This document shows, one piece after another, positions 57,458 through 64,000 of a stretch of 64,000 bases of DNA; position 1 is the stretch's first letter, and every line of letters begins with the position of its first letter. Where the stretch lies: NCBI RefSeq assembly GCF_900090105.1, contig NZ_FMDM01000020.1:37092-101091 (forward strand), in the 5' to 3' direction. This DNA is from Micromonospora humi (lineage in GTDB: Bacteria > Actinomycetota > Actinomycetes > Mycobacteriales > Micromonosporaceae). A program made the translations under genes and the position numbers. The notes beneath the pieces were generated by a model. That model worked only from the letters and a program-made list of their open reading frames with translations. It did no database searches and was not told the DNA's origin.

Positions 57458-58441
57458 GTGCATCCGATCTCGCTACCGCCCGTGCCGTACGGGGCGACTG
57501 CCGTCCGGCCCGACTGGGAAGACCTGCCGGCCGGGCTGCGCGACGCGCTGGCGTCCCGGCTCGGTGGCCCACCGGCCGCGGTCGAGGTGGCCGGCGGCGG
57601 CTTCACCAGCGGCTTCGCCGCCGTGCTCACCGGCCCGACCGGCGAACGGGTGTTCGTCAAGGCGGCCGCGCTGGACGGGCAACGGCACCTGGTCGACTGG
57701 TACGCCCACGAGGCCGCGATCCTGGCCCGGCTCCCCGCCGGCCTGCCGGTGCCCCGGCCGCGGTGGGCGCTGACCGACTCCGGCTGGTACGCCCTCGCGC
57801 TGGACGCGATCGACGGGCACACCCCCCGGCTGCCCTGGGACCCGGCCGAGCTGGCGGCGGCCCTCACCACGTACGCCGAGGTGGCCGCCGCGCTCGGCGA
57901 CCCGCCCGCGGACCTCGTCGCGCTCGGCCTGCCCCGCCTCGCGGACCTGGCCCGGGACGACATCCTCTGGTGGGGCGAGGTGGCCGCCGGCCGCGAGCCG
58001 CTGCCCGAGCCGGCGGTCCGGGCCCCGCTGGCGGAGCTGGTCGCGCTGGAGTCCCGCCTGCCCGGCTACGCCGACGCCGCCCCCGGGCTGGCCCACGGCG
58101 ACCTGCGGGTGGACAACCTCCTGCTGGACGCCGCCGGTCGCGCCTGGCTCTGCGACTGGACCTGGCTCTGCCACGGGCCGGCCTGGTTCGACCTGGCCGG
58201 ACTGCTGATCACCGGGTACGCCACCGGCCTGGACGCGGATACCGCCTTCGCCGGCCACCCGGCAGCCGCCGGAGCGCCGGCCGACGCGCTGGACGTGAGC
58301 CTCGCCGCGCTCGCCGGCTACTTCCTGACCGGCGCCGCCGCCGGACCGTCGACCGCCTCCTCCCCGCACCTGCGGTCGCACCAGCGGTGGAGCGGTGCGC
58401 AGGCGCTCGCCTGGCTGACCGCCCGCCAGGGCTGGACCTGA
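57458..58441 (+). CDS. Aminoglycoside phosphotransferase (APH)-family kinase
   Basis: A 327-residue APH/choline-kinase-fold protein. The N-lobe has GGGFTSGFAAVL and VFVKAA with the ATP-binding Lys. The catalytic loop is LAHGDLRVDNLLLD (Brenner HGDxxxxN) and the metal-binding Asp is in AWLCDWTW. The substrate is unknown and may not be an antibiotic. The GTG start at 57458 is chosen because homology begins there; the frame continues upstream. Followed by C-rich tandem repeats. Confidence 0.85.
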   Translation: MHPISLPPVPYGATAVRPDWEDLPAGLRDALASRLGGPPAAVEVAGGGFTSGFAAVLTGPTGERVFVKAAALDGQRHLVDWYAHEAAILARLPAGLPVPRPRWALTDSGWYALALDAIDGHTPRLPWDPAELAAALTTYAEVAAALGDPPADLVALGLPRLADLARDDILWWGEVAAGREPLPEPAVRAPLAELVALESRLPGYADAAPGLAHGDLRVDNLLLDAAGRAWLCDWTWLCHGPAWFDLAGLLITGYATGLDADTAFAGHPAAAGAPADALDVSLAALAGYFLTGAAAGPSTASSPHLRSHQRWSGAQALAWLTARQGWT

Positions 58442-58457
58442 CCCGCCCGCGCCGTCC

Positions 58458-58540
58458 CGCCCCTCCCGGCCGCCCGCCCCTCCCGGCCGCCCGCCCCTCC
58501 CTGCCGCCCGCTCTCCCGGCCGCCCGCTCTCCCGGCCGCC
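58458..58540. repeat. C-rich tandem repeat after the APH-like gene
   Basis: Five consecutive units: CGCCCCTCCCGGCCGCC twice, one variant with CTG for CGG, then two 16-nt units CGCTCTCCCGGCCGCC. Period 16-17 nt. No coding sense. Likely a slippage-prone minisatellite. Confidence 0.8.
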
Positions 58541-58558
58541 CGCTCGCCGGGCTGCGCG

Positions 58559-58642
58559 GTTAGGCGGGGGCCCCGCTTAACAACGCTGGTTAAGCGGGGC
58601 CCCCGCCTCTACCGAAAGCGTTAAAGGGGGCCCCCGCCTTAC
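58559..58642. repeat. GGGGGCCCC-type intergenic palindromic repeat, copy 5 (double)
   Basis: GTTAGGCGGGGGCCCCGC, then GGTTAAGCGGGGCCCCCGCC, CTCTACCGAAAGCGTTAA and AGGGGGCCCCCGCCTTAC form three GGGGCCCC cores, so at least one and a half units are fused. Lies between the APH-like gene and rpsT. Confidence 0.8.
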
Positions 58643-58757
58643 CCTCGTTTTGGCTCGGCCCGGGGCGACCTGGTAGCCTGGCCATTCGCGCGGCGATGAC
58701 GGCTGCTCGTCGTGCGCGGAAGCTGACCAACCCGAGCTATCAAGACGAGGCTGTCGC

Positions 58758-59024
58758 GTGGCGAACATCAAGTCCCAGATCAAGCGCAACCGGCAGAACG
58801 AGAAGCGCCGGCTGCGGAACAAGTCGGTCAAGTCGTCGCTGAAGACCGCCATCCGGAAGTTCCACGAGGCTGCTGAGGCCGGCGACGCCGAGAAGGCCAC
58901 CGTTCTCATGCAGGAGGCCACCCGCAAGCTGGACAAGGCTGCCAGCAAGGGTGTCATCCACGCCAACCAGGCGGCCAACCGGAAGTCGGCGATCGCCAAG
59001 CGCGTCGCCTCGTTCTCGGCCTGA
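58758..59024 (+). CDS. rpsT: 30S ribosomal protein S20
   Basis: An 88-residue basic protein: MANIKSQIKRNRQNEKRRLRNKSVKSSLKT in shorter part, and ANRKSAIAKRVASF at the C-terminus, all typical of bS20. It binds 16S rRNA early in assembly. GTG start. A TAGCCT hexamer near 58674 may be its -10. Divergent from holA across the CBM2 gene, as the conserved rpsT-holA pairing. Confidence 0.97.
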   Translation: MANIKSQIKRNRQNEKRRLRNKSVKSSLKTAIRKFHEAAEAGDAEKATVLMQEATRKLDKAASKGVIHANQAANRKSAIAKRVASFSA

Positions 59025-59045
59025 CGAGACCGTAGACCCGACCGG

Positions 59046-59075
59046 AAGCCCCGGGACGACGTCGTCCCGGGGCTT
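59046..59075 (+). terminator. Intrinsic terminator after rpsT
   Basis: A perfect 30-nt dyad with arms AAGCCCCGGGACGAC and GTCGTCCCGGGGCTT, followed by TCGG, lies 21 nt past the rpsT stop. Also usable on the opposite strand for the convergent CBM2 gene. Confidence 0.85.
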
Positions 59076-59122
59076 TCGGCTGTCCGCGTATCCGGACCCG
59101 GCCCCGCCGTGGCAGGACCCGG

Positions 59123-60388
59123 TCAGCAGCCGATCCGGCTGGACCCGACCGCCACGTCGTCGTACCAGAGGGTGTCGGCGCCGCCGCCGTAGCTCTCCCA
59201 GCCCAGTTTCAGGTCGGTGAGCTGCGGCCGCCAGGTGCGGTTGTACCACTGGCCGTCGATGTCGTGCGTCGGTACGCCGTCGGCGGTGAGCCCGGCGACG
59301 GCGGCGCCGTCCAGCCAGGTGCGGAGTTGACCGGCCGAGCCGTCGACCATGAACTCCAGGCAGGCCCACCGGTTGGTGGGCAACGGCACGCTCTGCGCCA
59401 CGCCGGCCGGGCTCTGCTCGGGCAGCGTCGCGTCGTCCGAGGCGCGGTTCCACTGCATGGCGCCGTTCTGACCGCCCATCCGCAGATCCTTGTTGCCGTC
59501 GGCGGAGTCGGCCATCGCGATCATCGTGGTGTGGTCGGTGGGCTGGGCGGTGGTGTGCCGCACCCAGATCCGGCCGTACCGGACACTGCCCACGCCGGCG
59601 AGGTTCTTCGTGGACCTGATGAACACGTGGTTGCAGTAGCCGGCCGCGCCGTTGATCCGGACCGCCCGGCTGCCGCTGTGGGTGGTGGCCGTGTCGATGG
59701 TGGCCGTGCCGGCGCCGGCGCAGTCCGGGTTCACCACGGTCCAGTCACCGGACGGCGTCGAGCCGGCCTGGTTCTCGAAGCCGTCGCAGAGCACCGCCCC
59801 GGCGCACCCGACGGGCGGGTTCGTGGTGGGCGGCGGGCTGGTCGGCGGTGCCGTGGTGGGCGGCGCGCTGGTCGGGGGTGCCGTGGTGGGCGGCGCGCTG
59901 GTCGGCGGGGCGGTGGTGGGCGGGGCGGTGGTCGGCACCGTCGTGGTGGGCCCGCCGGTCGGTCCGGCGCCGTTGCACGGCACACCGTTGAGGGTGAACC
60001 CGGTCGGCGCGCCGCCGCCGGCGGCGAACGTGCCCTGCACGCCGAACTCGGTGGAGCCACCGGCCGGGATGCCGCCGTTGTACGACACGTTGCGGGCGGT
60101 CACCGTCGCGCCGGACTGGGTGACCGTGGCGTTCCAGCCGTTCGTGACACGCTGGTCCCCGGCGTACGTCCAGGTGACGGTCCAACTGGAGACGGCGGTG
60201 TCGCCGGGTGAGACCTTGACGGCGGCGGTGAAGCCGCCGGGCCACTGGTTCGGCGTGTAGTCGACCCGGCAGCCCTGGGCGGCCGCGGCCGGGCCGGCGA
60301 GCAGGGCCGTTCCGGTCGCGGCCACGGTGGCCGCCAGCGCGGCGACCACCGCCAGGGTGGGTGCGGTGCGGGCGCGGAGAAGCGTCAT
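59123..60388 (-). CDS. Secreted CBM2 protein with Cip1-like C-terminal domain
   Basis: A 421-residue exported protein. The signal peptide spans about residues 1-37 (TLAVVAALAATVAATGTALL, cleavage after AAAA). A cellulose/chitin-binding CBM2 follows (CRVDYTPNQWPGGFTAAVKV, SSWTVTWTYAGDQRVTNGWNATVTQSG), closed by cysteines. A PTTAPPTSAPP-repeat linker spans residues ~140-190. The C-terminal domain (CDGFENQAGSTPSGDWTVV, GRIWVRHTTAQPTDHTTMIAMA, DTLWYDDVAVGSSRIGC) resembles Trichoderma Cip1 and related concanavalin-type lyases; this similarity is from memory and not a search. It probably acts on plant or fungal polysaccharide outside the cell. Confidence 0.82.
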   Translation of the reverse strand: MTLLRARTAPTLAVVAALAATVAATGTALLAGPAAAAQGCRVDYTPNQWPGGFTAAVKVSPGDTAVSSWTVTWTYAGDQRVTNGWNATVTQSGATVTARNVSYNGGIPAGGSTEFGVQGTFAAGGGAPTGFTLNGVPCNGAGPTGGPTTTVPTTAPPTTAPPTSAPPTTAPPTSAPPTTAPPTSPPPTTNPPVGCAGAVLCDGFENQAGSTPSGDWTVVNPDCAGAGTATIDTATTHSGSRAVRINGAAGYCNHVFIRSTKNLAGVGSVRYGRIWVRHTTAQPTDHTTMIAMADSADGNKDLRMGGQNGAMQWNRASDDATLPEQSPAGVAQSVPLPTNRWACLEFMVDGSAGQLRTWLDGAAVAGLTADGVPTHDIDGQWYNRTWRPQLTDLKLGWESYGGGADTLWYDDVAVGSSRIGC

Positions 60389-60634
60389 GAAGGATCCTTC
60401 GGATCGAGCGGGGCGGAGGCGACGCGCATCCTGCCCGGATGCGGCGCGACGACGTGCCCTTGATGTGGCGCGGCGATGCGCCACGGCGACTGGTCGGCGT
60501 GCCCGGCTCGGGGTGGAGCTGTCCGTCGCCGACGGCCCGGTCACCCGGGACCTCGGCGGTGCCCACCCTCAATCTATTGACAGATCCCTATCCAATCAAG
60601 CTCCCGGTCGGGCACCGGGCGGACCGGGCGGCGG

Positions 60635-61135
60635 TCAGCGGAAGGAATCGGGCCAGGTGATCTCGGACTCCGTCCGGCGTTCACCCTCCCCGGCCCGGTC
60701 GAACGGCAGCACCGAGCGGCCCGACTGGCGGTAGGGAACGGCCGGGCCGGTCGCCCTCGGGTCGGCGGCCAGGCTCAGGCCGCCGGGCAGCGGTCGGGCC
60801 CGGGTCGGCACCCGCGCCCGGCCGACGACCGGCTCGACCTGCCGGCGGAAGCGGTCCCGCTCCTGCTCGGGCACCTGGGCCGCGGTGCGGAACACCATCT
60901 CGGCGACCACGTCGTTCAGTTTGACCATCGCGGCCACGGCGGTCGGCAACACCAGCACCGCCCACCAGTTCACCAGTTCGGCGAGCGCGAGCAGCACGGC
61001 CAGCGCCGCCGCGCCCTCGAAGAAGAGGAAGCAGAGCACCCCGCCCGGGTTGACGAAGCGCAGCCCGAGCACCCGGGAGTAGAGCGGGCGGTACCGCTCC
61101 TCCTCCGTCGGCACGGTCGACCACGCTCGGGTCAC
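60635..61135 (-). CDS. Two-helix membrane protein linked to holA
   Basis: A 166-residue protein. Two hydrophobic segments are near residues 32-75 (GGVLCFLFFEGAAALAVLLALAELVNWWAVLVLPTAVAAMVKL in separate helices). A basic, Pro-rich cytoplasmic tail ends SEITWPDSFR. The GTG start overlaps the holA stop (GTGA), so it is translated with holA. No function recognised. Confidence 0.7.
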   Translation of the reverse strand: MTRAWSTVPTEEERYRPLYSRVLGLRFVNPGGVLCFLFFEGAAALAVLLALAELVNWWAVLVLPTAVAAMVKLNDVVAEMVFRTAAQVPEQERDRFRRQVEPVVGRARVPTRARPLPGGLSLAADPRATGPAVPYRQSGRSVLPFDRAGEGERRTESEITWPDSFR

Positions 61136-62112
61136 CGGGCGCCCCCCTGCCGGGCCGCCGCCACCGAGAAGACGGCCCGCTCCAGCGCGTAGGCACGGTC
61201 GTCGGCGCCGCCCTTGACCGCCGCGTTGCACTCGGCCGCCGCCCGCATCGCCACGACCAGGCCTTCCGGCGTCCAGCCACGGCCCTGACGCTGGGCCCGT
61301 TCGATCTTCCAGGGCGGCATGCCCAGGGTGCTGGCGAGCTGATAGGCGCTGCCCCGACCGGCGGAAGCCACACGCGCCACCGTCCGGACGCCGTCGGCGA
61401 GCGCGTCGGCGATGGGCACCGGGTCCACCCCGACGTGCAGCGCCCAGCGCAGCGCCTCCAGCGCGCCGGGGATGTCACCGACCATCGTCGCGTCGGCCAC
61501 GGTGAAGCCGGTGACCTCGACCCGACCCCGGTAGTAGCGGGAGACCGTCTCGGCGTCGATCCGCCCGTCGGTGTCGGCGACGAGCTGGGAACAGGCTGCG
61601 GCCAACTCGCGCAGGTCGTTGCCGACCGCCGCGATCAGGGCCTCGGCCGCGTCGTCGGCACACTTCCCGCCGTTGCGGCGGATCTCGTCCCGGACGAAGG
61701 CGACCCGCTCGCGGTGACCCTTCAGCTTCGCCGCCGGCACCACGGTGGCGCCCGCCGCCCGCAGCCCGTCGGCGAACGCCTTGCCCTTCCCGCCACCCAG
61801 GTGCAACACCACGAGCTGCACGTCCGGGTCGGGATTCTTCGCGTACGCCAGCAGCGCGGCGGACAGATCCTTGCGGGTGTCCTGCCCGGAGCGGAGCACC
61901 AGCACCCGGCGACCGCCGAACAACGACGGGCTCAGCATCTCGCCGATCTCGCCGACCGCCACCGAGCCGGCCTGGTATTCCCGCACGTCCACGTCGGGGT
62001 CCACCGCCCGGGCCCGGGCAACGGCTTCGGAGACCGCGCGCGTGGCGAGCAGCTCCTCGTCGCCGAGGACGAGCAGAATGGGAGGCAGGCTGGCCGGGGT
62101 CACGTCGCCCAT
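61132..62112 (-). CDS. holA: DNA polymerase III subunit delta
   Basis: A 326-residue clamp-loader delta subunit. The start PPILLVLGDEELLATRAVSEAV is typical, as are LSPSLFGGRRVLVLRSGQD, GKAFADGLRAAGATVVPAAKLKGHRERVAFVRDEI and the C-terminal AYQLASTLGMPPWKIERAQRQGRGW collar region. It opens the beta clamp within the clamp loader. Follows comEC in the usual comEC-holA order. A 135-nt gap before it contains GCAAAT-N6-ATTTGC (62181-62198), a possible operator in an AT-richer patch. Confidence 0.94.
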   Translation of the reverse strand: MGDVTPASLPPILLVLGDEELLATRAVSEAVARARAVDPDVDVREYQAGSVAVGEIGEMLSPSLFGGRRVLVLRSGQDTRKDLSAALLAYAKNPDPDVQLVVLHLGGGKGKAFADGLRAAGATVVPAAKLKGHRERVAFVRDEIRRNGGKCADDAAEALIAAVGNDLRELAAACSQLVADTDGRIDAETVSRYYRGRVEVTGFTVADATMVGDIPGALEALRWALHVGVDPVPIADALADGVRTVARVASAGRGSAYQLASTLGMPPWKIERAQRQGRGWTPEGLVVAMRAAAECNAAVKGGADDRAYALERAVFSVAAARQGGAR

Positions 62113-62247
62113 ACTCGCACGCACCCCGACCGGTGCGTGCCTGCTCGTCGGGGACTGTGACGGCGCAGCCCGCACTCAACGCAAATCCAGACATTTGCCT
62201 TGATGTACCACCTATGCCAACAAGATCCTCGACTCGGTTCGGCACCC

Positions 62248-63846
62248 TCACCGCGACCGCCCCCGCGCTACACCCCGCGCGACCACCGCCAGCCCGCCGC
62301 CGGCCCGGATCGCGGCCACGTCGCCGTCGGTGTCGGTGCGCATCACCCGCGCCCCTCCCCTGGTCAACCGGTCCATCAGACCGGGATTGGGATGCCCGTA
62401 GTCGTTGTCGACGCCGACGCAGACCAGCGCGACCGCCGGACGGACCGCGGCGAGGAACTCCGGATCCTGGTACGCCGACCCGTGGTGCGCCACCTTCAAC
62501 ACGTCCGCCCGGACCGCGGCGGGCGGCACCGTCTCCACCAGCGCCCGCTGCTCCTCGGTCTCGGCGTCGCCGGCCAAGAGGATCCGCACCCCGGCCACGG
62601 TGGCGGTCAGCACCAGGGAGTTGTTGTTCGGGTCGGAGCGGCTGCCGCGAAGCGGGTACGGCGGCCCGATCGCGGCCAGCTCGACCACGCCGGCCCGCCA
62701 GCGCCAGCCGGCCGGCACCGGGTCGAGGCGGGCGCCACCGCGGCGGGCCGCCTCGCGTACCTGGGCGACCCCGTAGGGCGGCTCGGACCAGGGCGGACCG
62801 ACCACCGCACCGACCCGTCGCCCCCGGAACACCCCGGCCACCCCACCCACGTGGTCGGCGTGGAAGTGGCTGACCACCAGCAGCGACACCTCGCGCACGC
62901 GGAGCCGCCGCAGGCAGCCGTCCACGCCGGACGGCTCCGGGCCGGCGTCGACCACCACGGCCCGCCCGGCGGCGACCGGCAGCACCACCGCGTCGCCCTG
63001 CCCCACCGCGCACGCCACCACCACCCAACCGCGCGGCGGCCACCCGGAGGCCAGCAGCCGGATCGGCACCGCACCCAGCACCACCGCCACCACCACGACC
63101 GCGACCAGCCGTCGGGCCCGACGCCGCCGGGCGGCGAGCAGCAGCGCCCCGCTCACGGCGGCCAGCAGCAGCGCGCCGGCCACCCCGCCCACCCAGGGCA
63201 CGTTCCCGGCCGGCAGCGCCGCCCCGTGCGACGCCACCGCCACCAGCCACCGTGCCGGCCAGCTCGCCAGCCAGGCGAGGAACTCGGCGCCCGCCGGCCA
63301 CACCGGAGACAGCACGGCGGCGAGCACGCCCAGCACCGTGGCCGGCGCGACGGCGGGCACGACCAGCAGGTTCGCCGGCACCGCCACCAGACTGACGGTC
63401 GCGGACAGCCCGGCGATCACCGGGCCGCACGCGAGCTGCGCGGCGGCCGGCACCGCCAGCGCCTCCGCCAACCCCGGCGGTACGCCCCGACGGCGTAACG
63501 CGTCCCGCCACCCGGGCGCGAGCAGCAGCAACCCGCCGGTGGCGCAGACCGACAGCGCGAAGCCCGGGTCCCCGGCCAGGTCCGGGTCCAGCAGCACCAA
63601 CCCGGCGACGGCGGCGGCCAGCGCGGGCAGCGCCGCGCGGGACCGCCCGGCGGCCAGCGCGGCGAGCCCGATCGCGCCCATCGCCGCGGCCCGTACCACG
63701 CTCGGCGAGGGCCGGACCAGGATGACGAAGCCGACCAGGGCGAGGCCGCAGAGCGCCACCGCGGTACGCGGACCGGCGCGCGCCCAGCGGGCCAGCAGCA
63801 GCACCGCGCCCACGATGATCGCGACGTTGGAACCAGTGAACGTGAG
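62248..63846 (-). pseudogene. comEC: ComEC/Rec2 competence channel, 5'-truncated
   Basis: The residual frame encodes LTFTGSNVAIIVGAVLLLARW onward: the competence membrane domain (many helices) and the C-terminal metallo-beta-lactamase-like domain with VVSHFHADHVGG and KVAHHGSAYQD. Intact ComEC proteins are about 750-800 residues; here about 530 remain, and the N-terminal DUF4131/OB region is missing. Directly upstream of the conserved T-x-T-G-S-N-V-A motif the frame meets TAA (63847-63849) and unrelated sequence. A GTG at 63813 could still start a shorter protein of 521 residues. Loss of the N-terminus most likely abolishes DNA uptake. Confidence 0.8.
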
Positions 63847-63875
63847 TTAGGGAGGTGAGTCGACAAGAGAAGAAC

Positions 63876-63913
63876 GGCCCCGGCAGGTGCTGGAACACCT
63901 GTTACCCGGGGCC
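63876..63913 (+). promoter_or_regulatory. Nested hairpin upstream of the edge ORF
   Basis: Outer arms GGCCCCGG and CCGGGGCC enclose inner arms CAGGTG and CACCTG with a 6-nt loop. It lies 27 nt before the ATG of the rightmost ORF, within DNA that is not part of comEC. It could be an attenuator or a recombination-site feature. Confidence 0.55.
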
Positions 63914-63940
63914 TTGACGGACAACGGAGGTCCGCCCGCG

Positions 63941-64000
63941 ATGAGTGTAGCTGTGAAGCAAGCCCTGCTTGCGACCAAGGATCTCGGCAAGAACGAGCGC
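63941..64000 (+). CDS. Start of an unidentified gene at the right edge
   Basis: Twenty codons are visible: MSVAVKQALLATKDLGKNER, running off the window. GGAGG lies 12 nt upstream. Codon use (AAG GAT, AAC GAG, GTA GCT) is less GC-biased than the surrounding genes, fitting imported DNA. No identification is possible from so few residues; a gene of an integrated element is the simplest guess. Confidence 0.5.
   Translation, partial: MSVAVKQALLATKDLGKNER

Noticed and set aside
61475..63898. 807-codon minus-strand open frame running across the comEC break
   Set aside because: It is another frame of holA and comEC with Arg/Gly/Ala-rich shadow sequence; its continuity across the junction is chance.

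Overview
The window looks like a chromosome segment of a Micromonospora-type actinomycete (family Micromonosporaceae). The DNA is very GC-rich, many genes start with GTG, many neighbouring genes overlap by GTGA or ATGA, and several genes look leaderless. Housekeeping gene order resembles the Mycobacterium tuberculosis block dgt - glyS - smtB/zur - uppS - recO - era - Rv2365c-like gene - corC - ybeY - phoH - rsmE - dnaJ - hrcA - hemW - lepA - rpsT - holA - comEC, interspersed with Micromonospora-type accessory genes. Genus assignment is inference.

Layout. 1-5 kb: the N-terminal part of a siderophore-interacting flavoprotein with a probable iron box, a dGTPase-like HD protein, a VOC protein and pyruvate phosphate dikinase. 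5-11 kb: a GH20 hexosaminidase behind a LacI/CebR-like operator, a divergent XRE regulator / SnoaL pair sharing two strong palindromes, a secreted C39-like protein and dusB. 11-19 kb: an AbiEi/DUF559-like protein, glyS, small membrane proteins, and a zinc homeostasis cluster (Zur box, znuACB, smtB, zur). 19-24 kb: a long acyl-CoA dehydrogenase and a coupled hydrolase / AAC(3)-like / SIS operon. 24-30 kb: a TPP riboswitch controlling the ykoEDC-type transporter, a thiamine-binding-family protein and gnd. 30-46.6 kb: the conserved core (uppS, recO, era, corC, ybeY, phoH, rsmE, dnaJ, hrcA with CIRCE) with ppk2 and other insertions. 46.8-54.7 kb: hemW, an enoyl-CoA hydratase, a sugar ABC importer with its own operator, and a tandem pair of GlsB-like membrane proteins. 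54.9-64 kb: lepA, rpsT, a CBM2 secreted protein, holA and a truncated comEC at the right edge.

The most notable items are: (1) an in-frame 357-residue intein in PhoH with an alanine first residue and a complete Trp-Cys-Thr signature, pointing to the rare class 3 splicing mechanism, plus a LAGLIDADG endonuclease; (2) comEC cut off upstream of its conserved T-G-S-N-V-A motif and joined to unrelated DNA carrying a new ORF, which suggests the edge of an integrated element; (3) paired operators between an XRE regulator and a SnoaL gene; (4) several families of intergenic palindromic repeats. No rRNA, tRNA, CRISPR array or complete insertion sequence was recognised.
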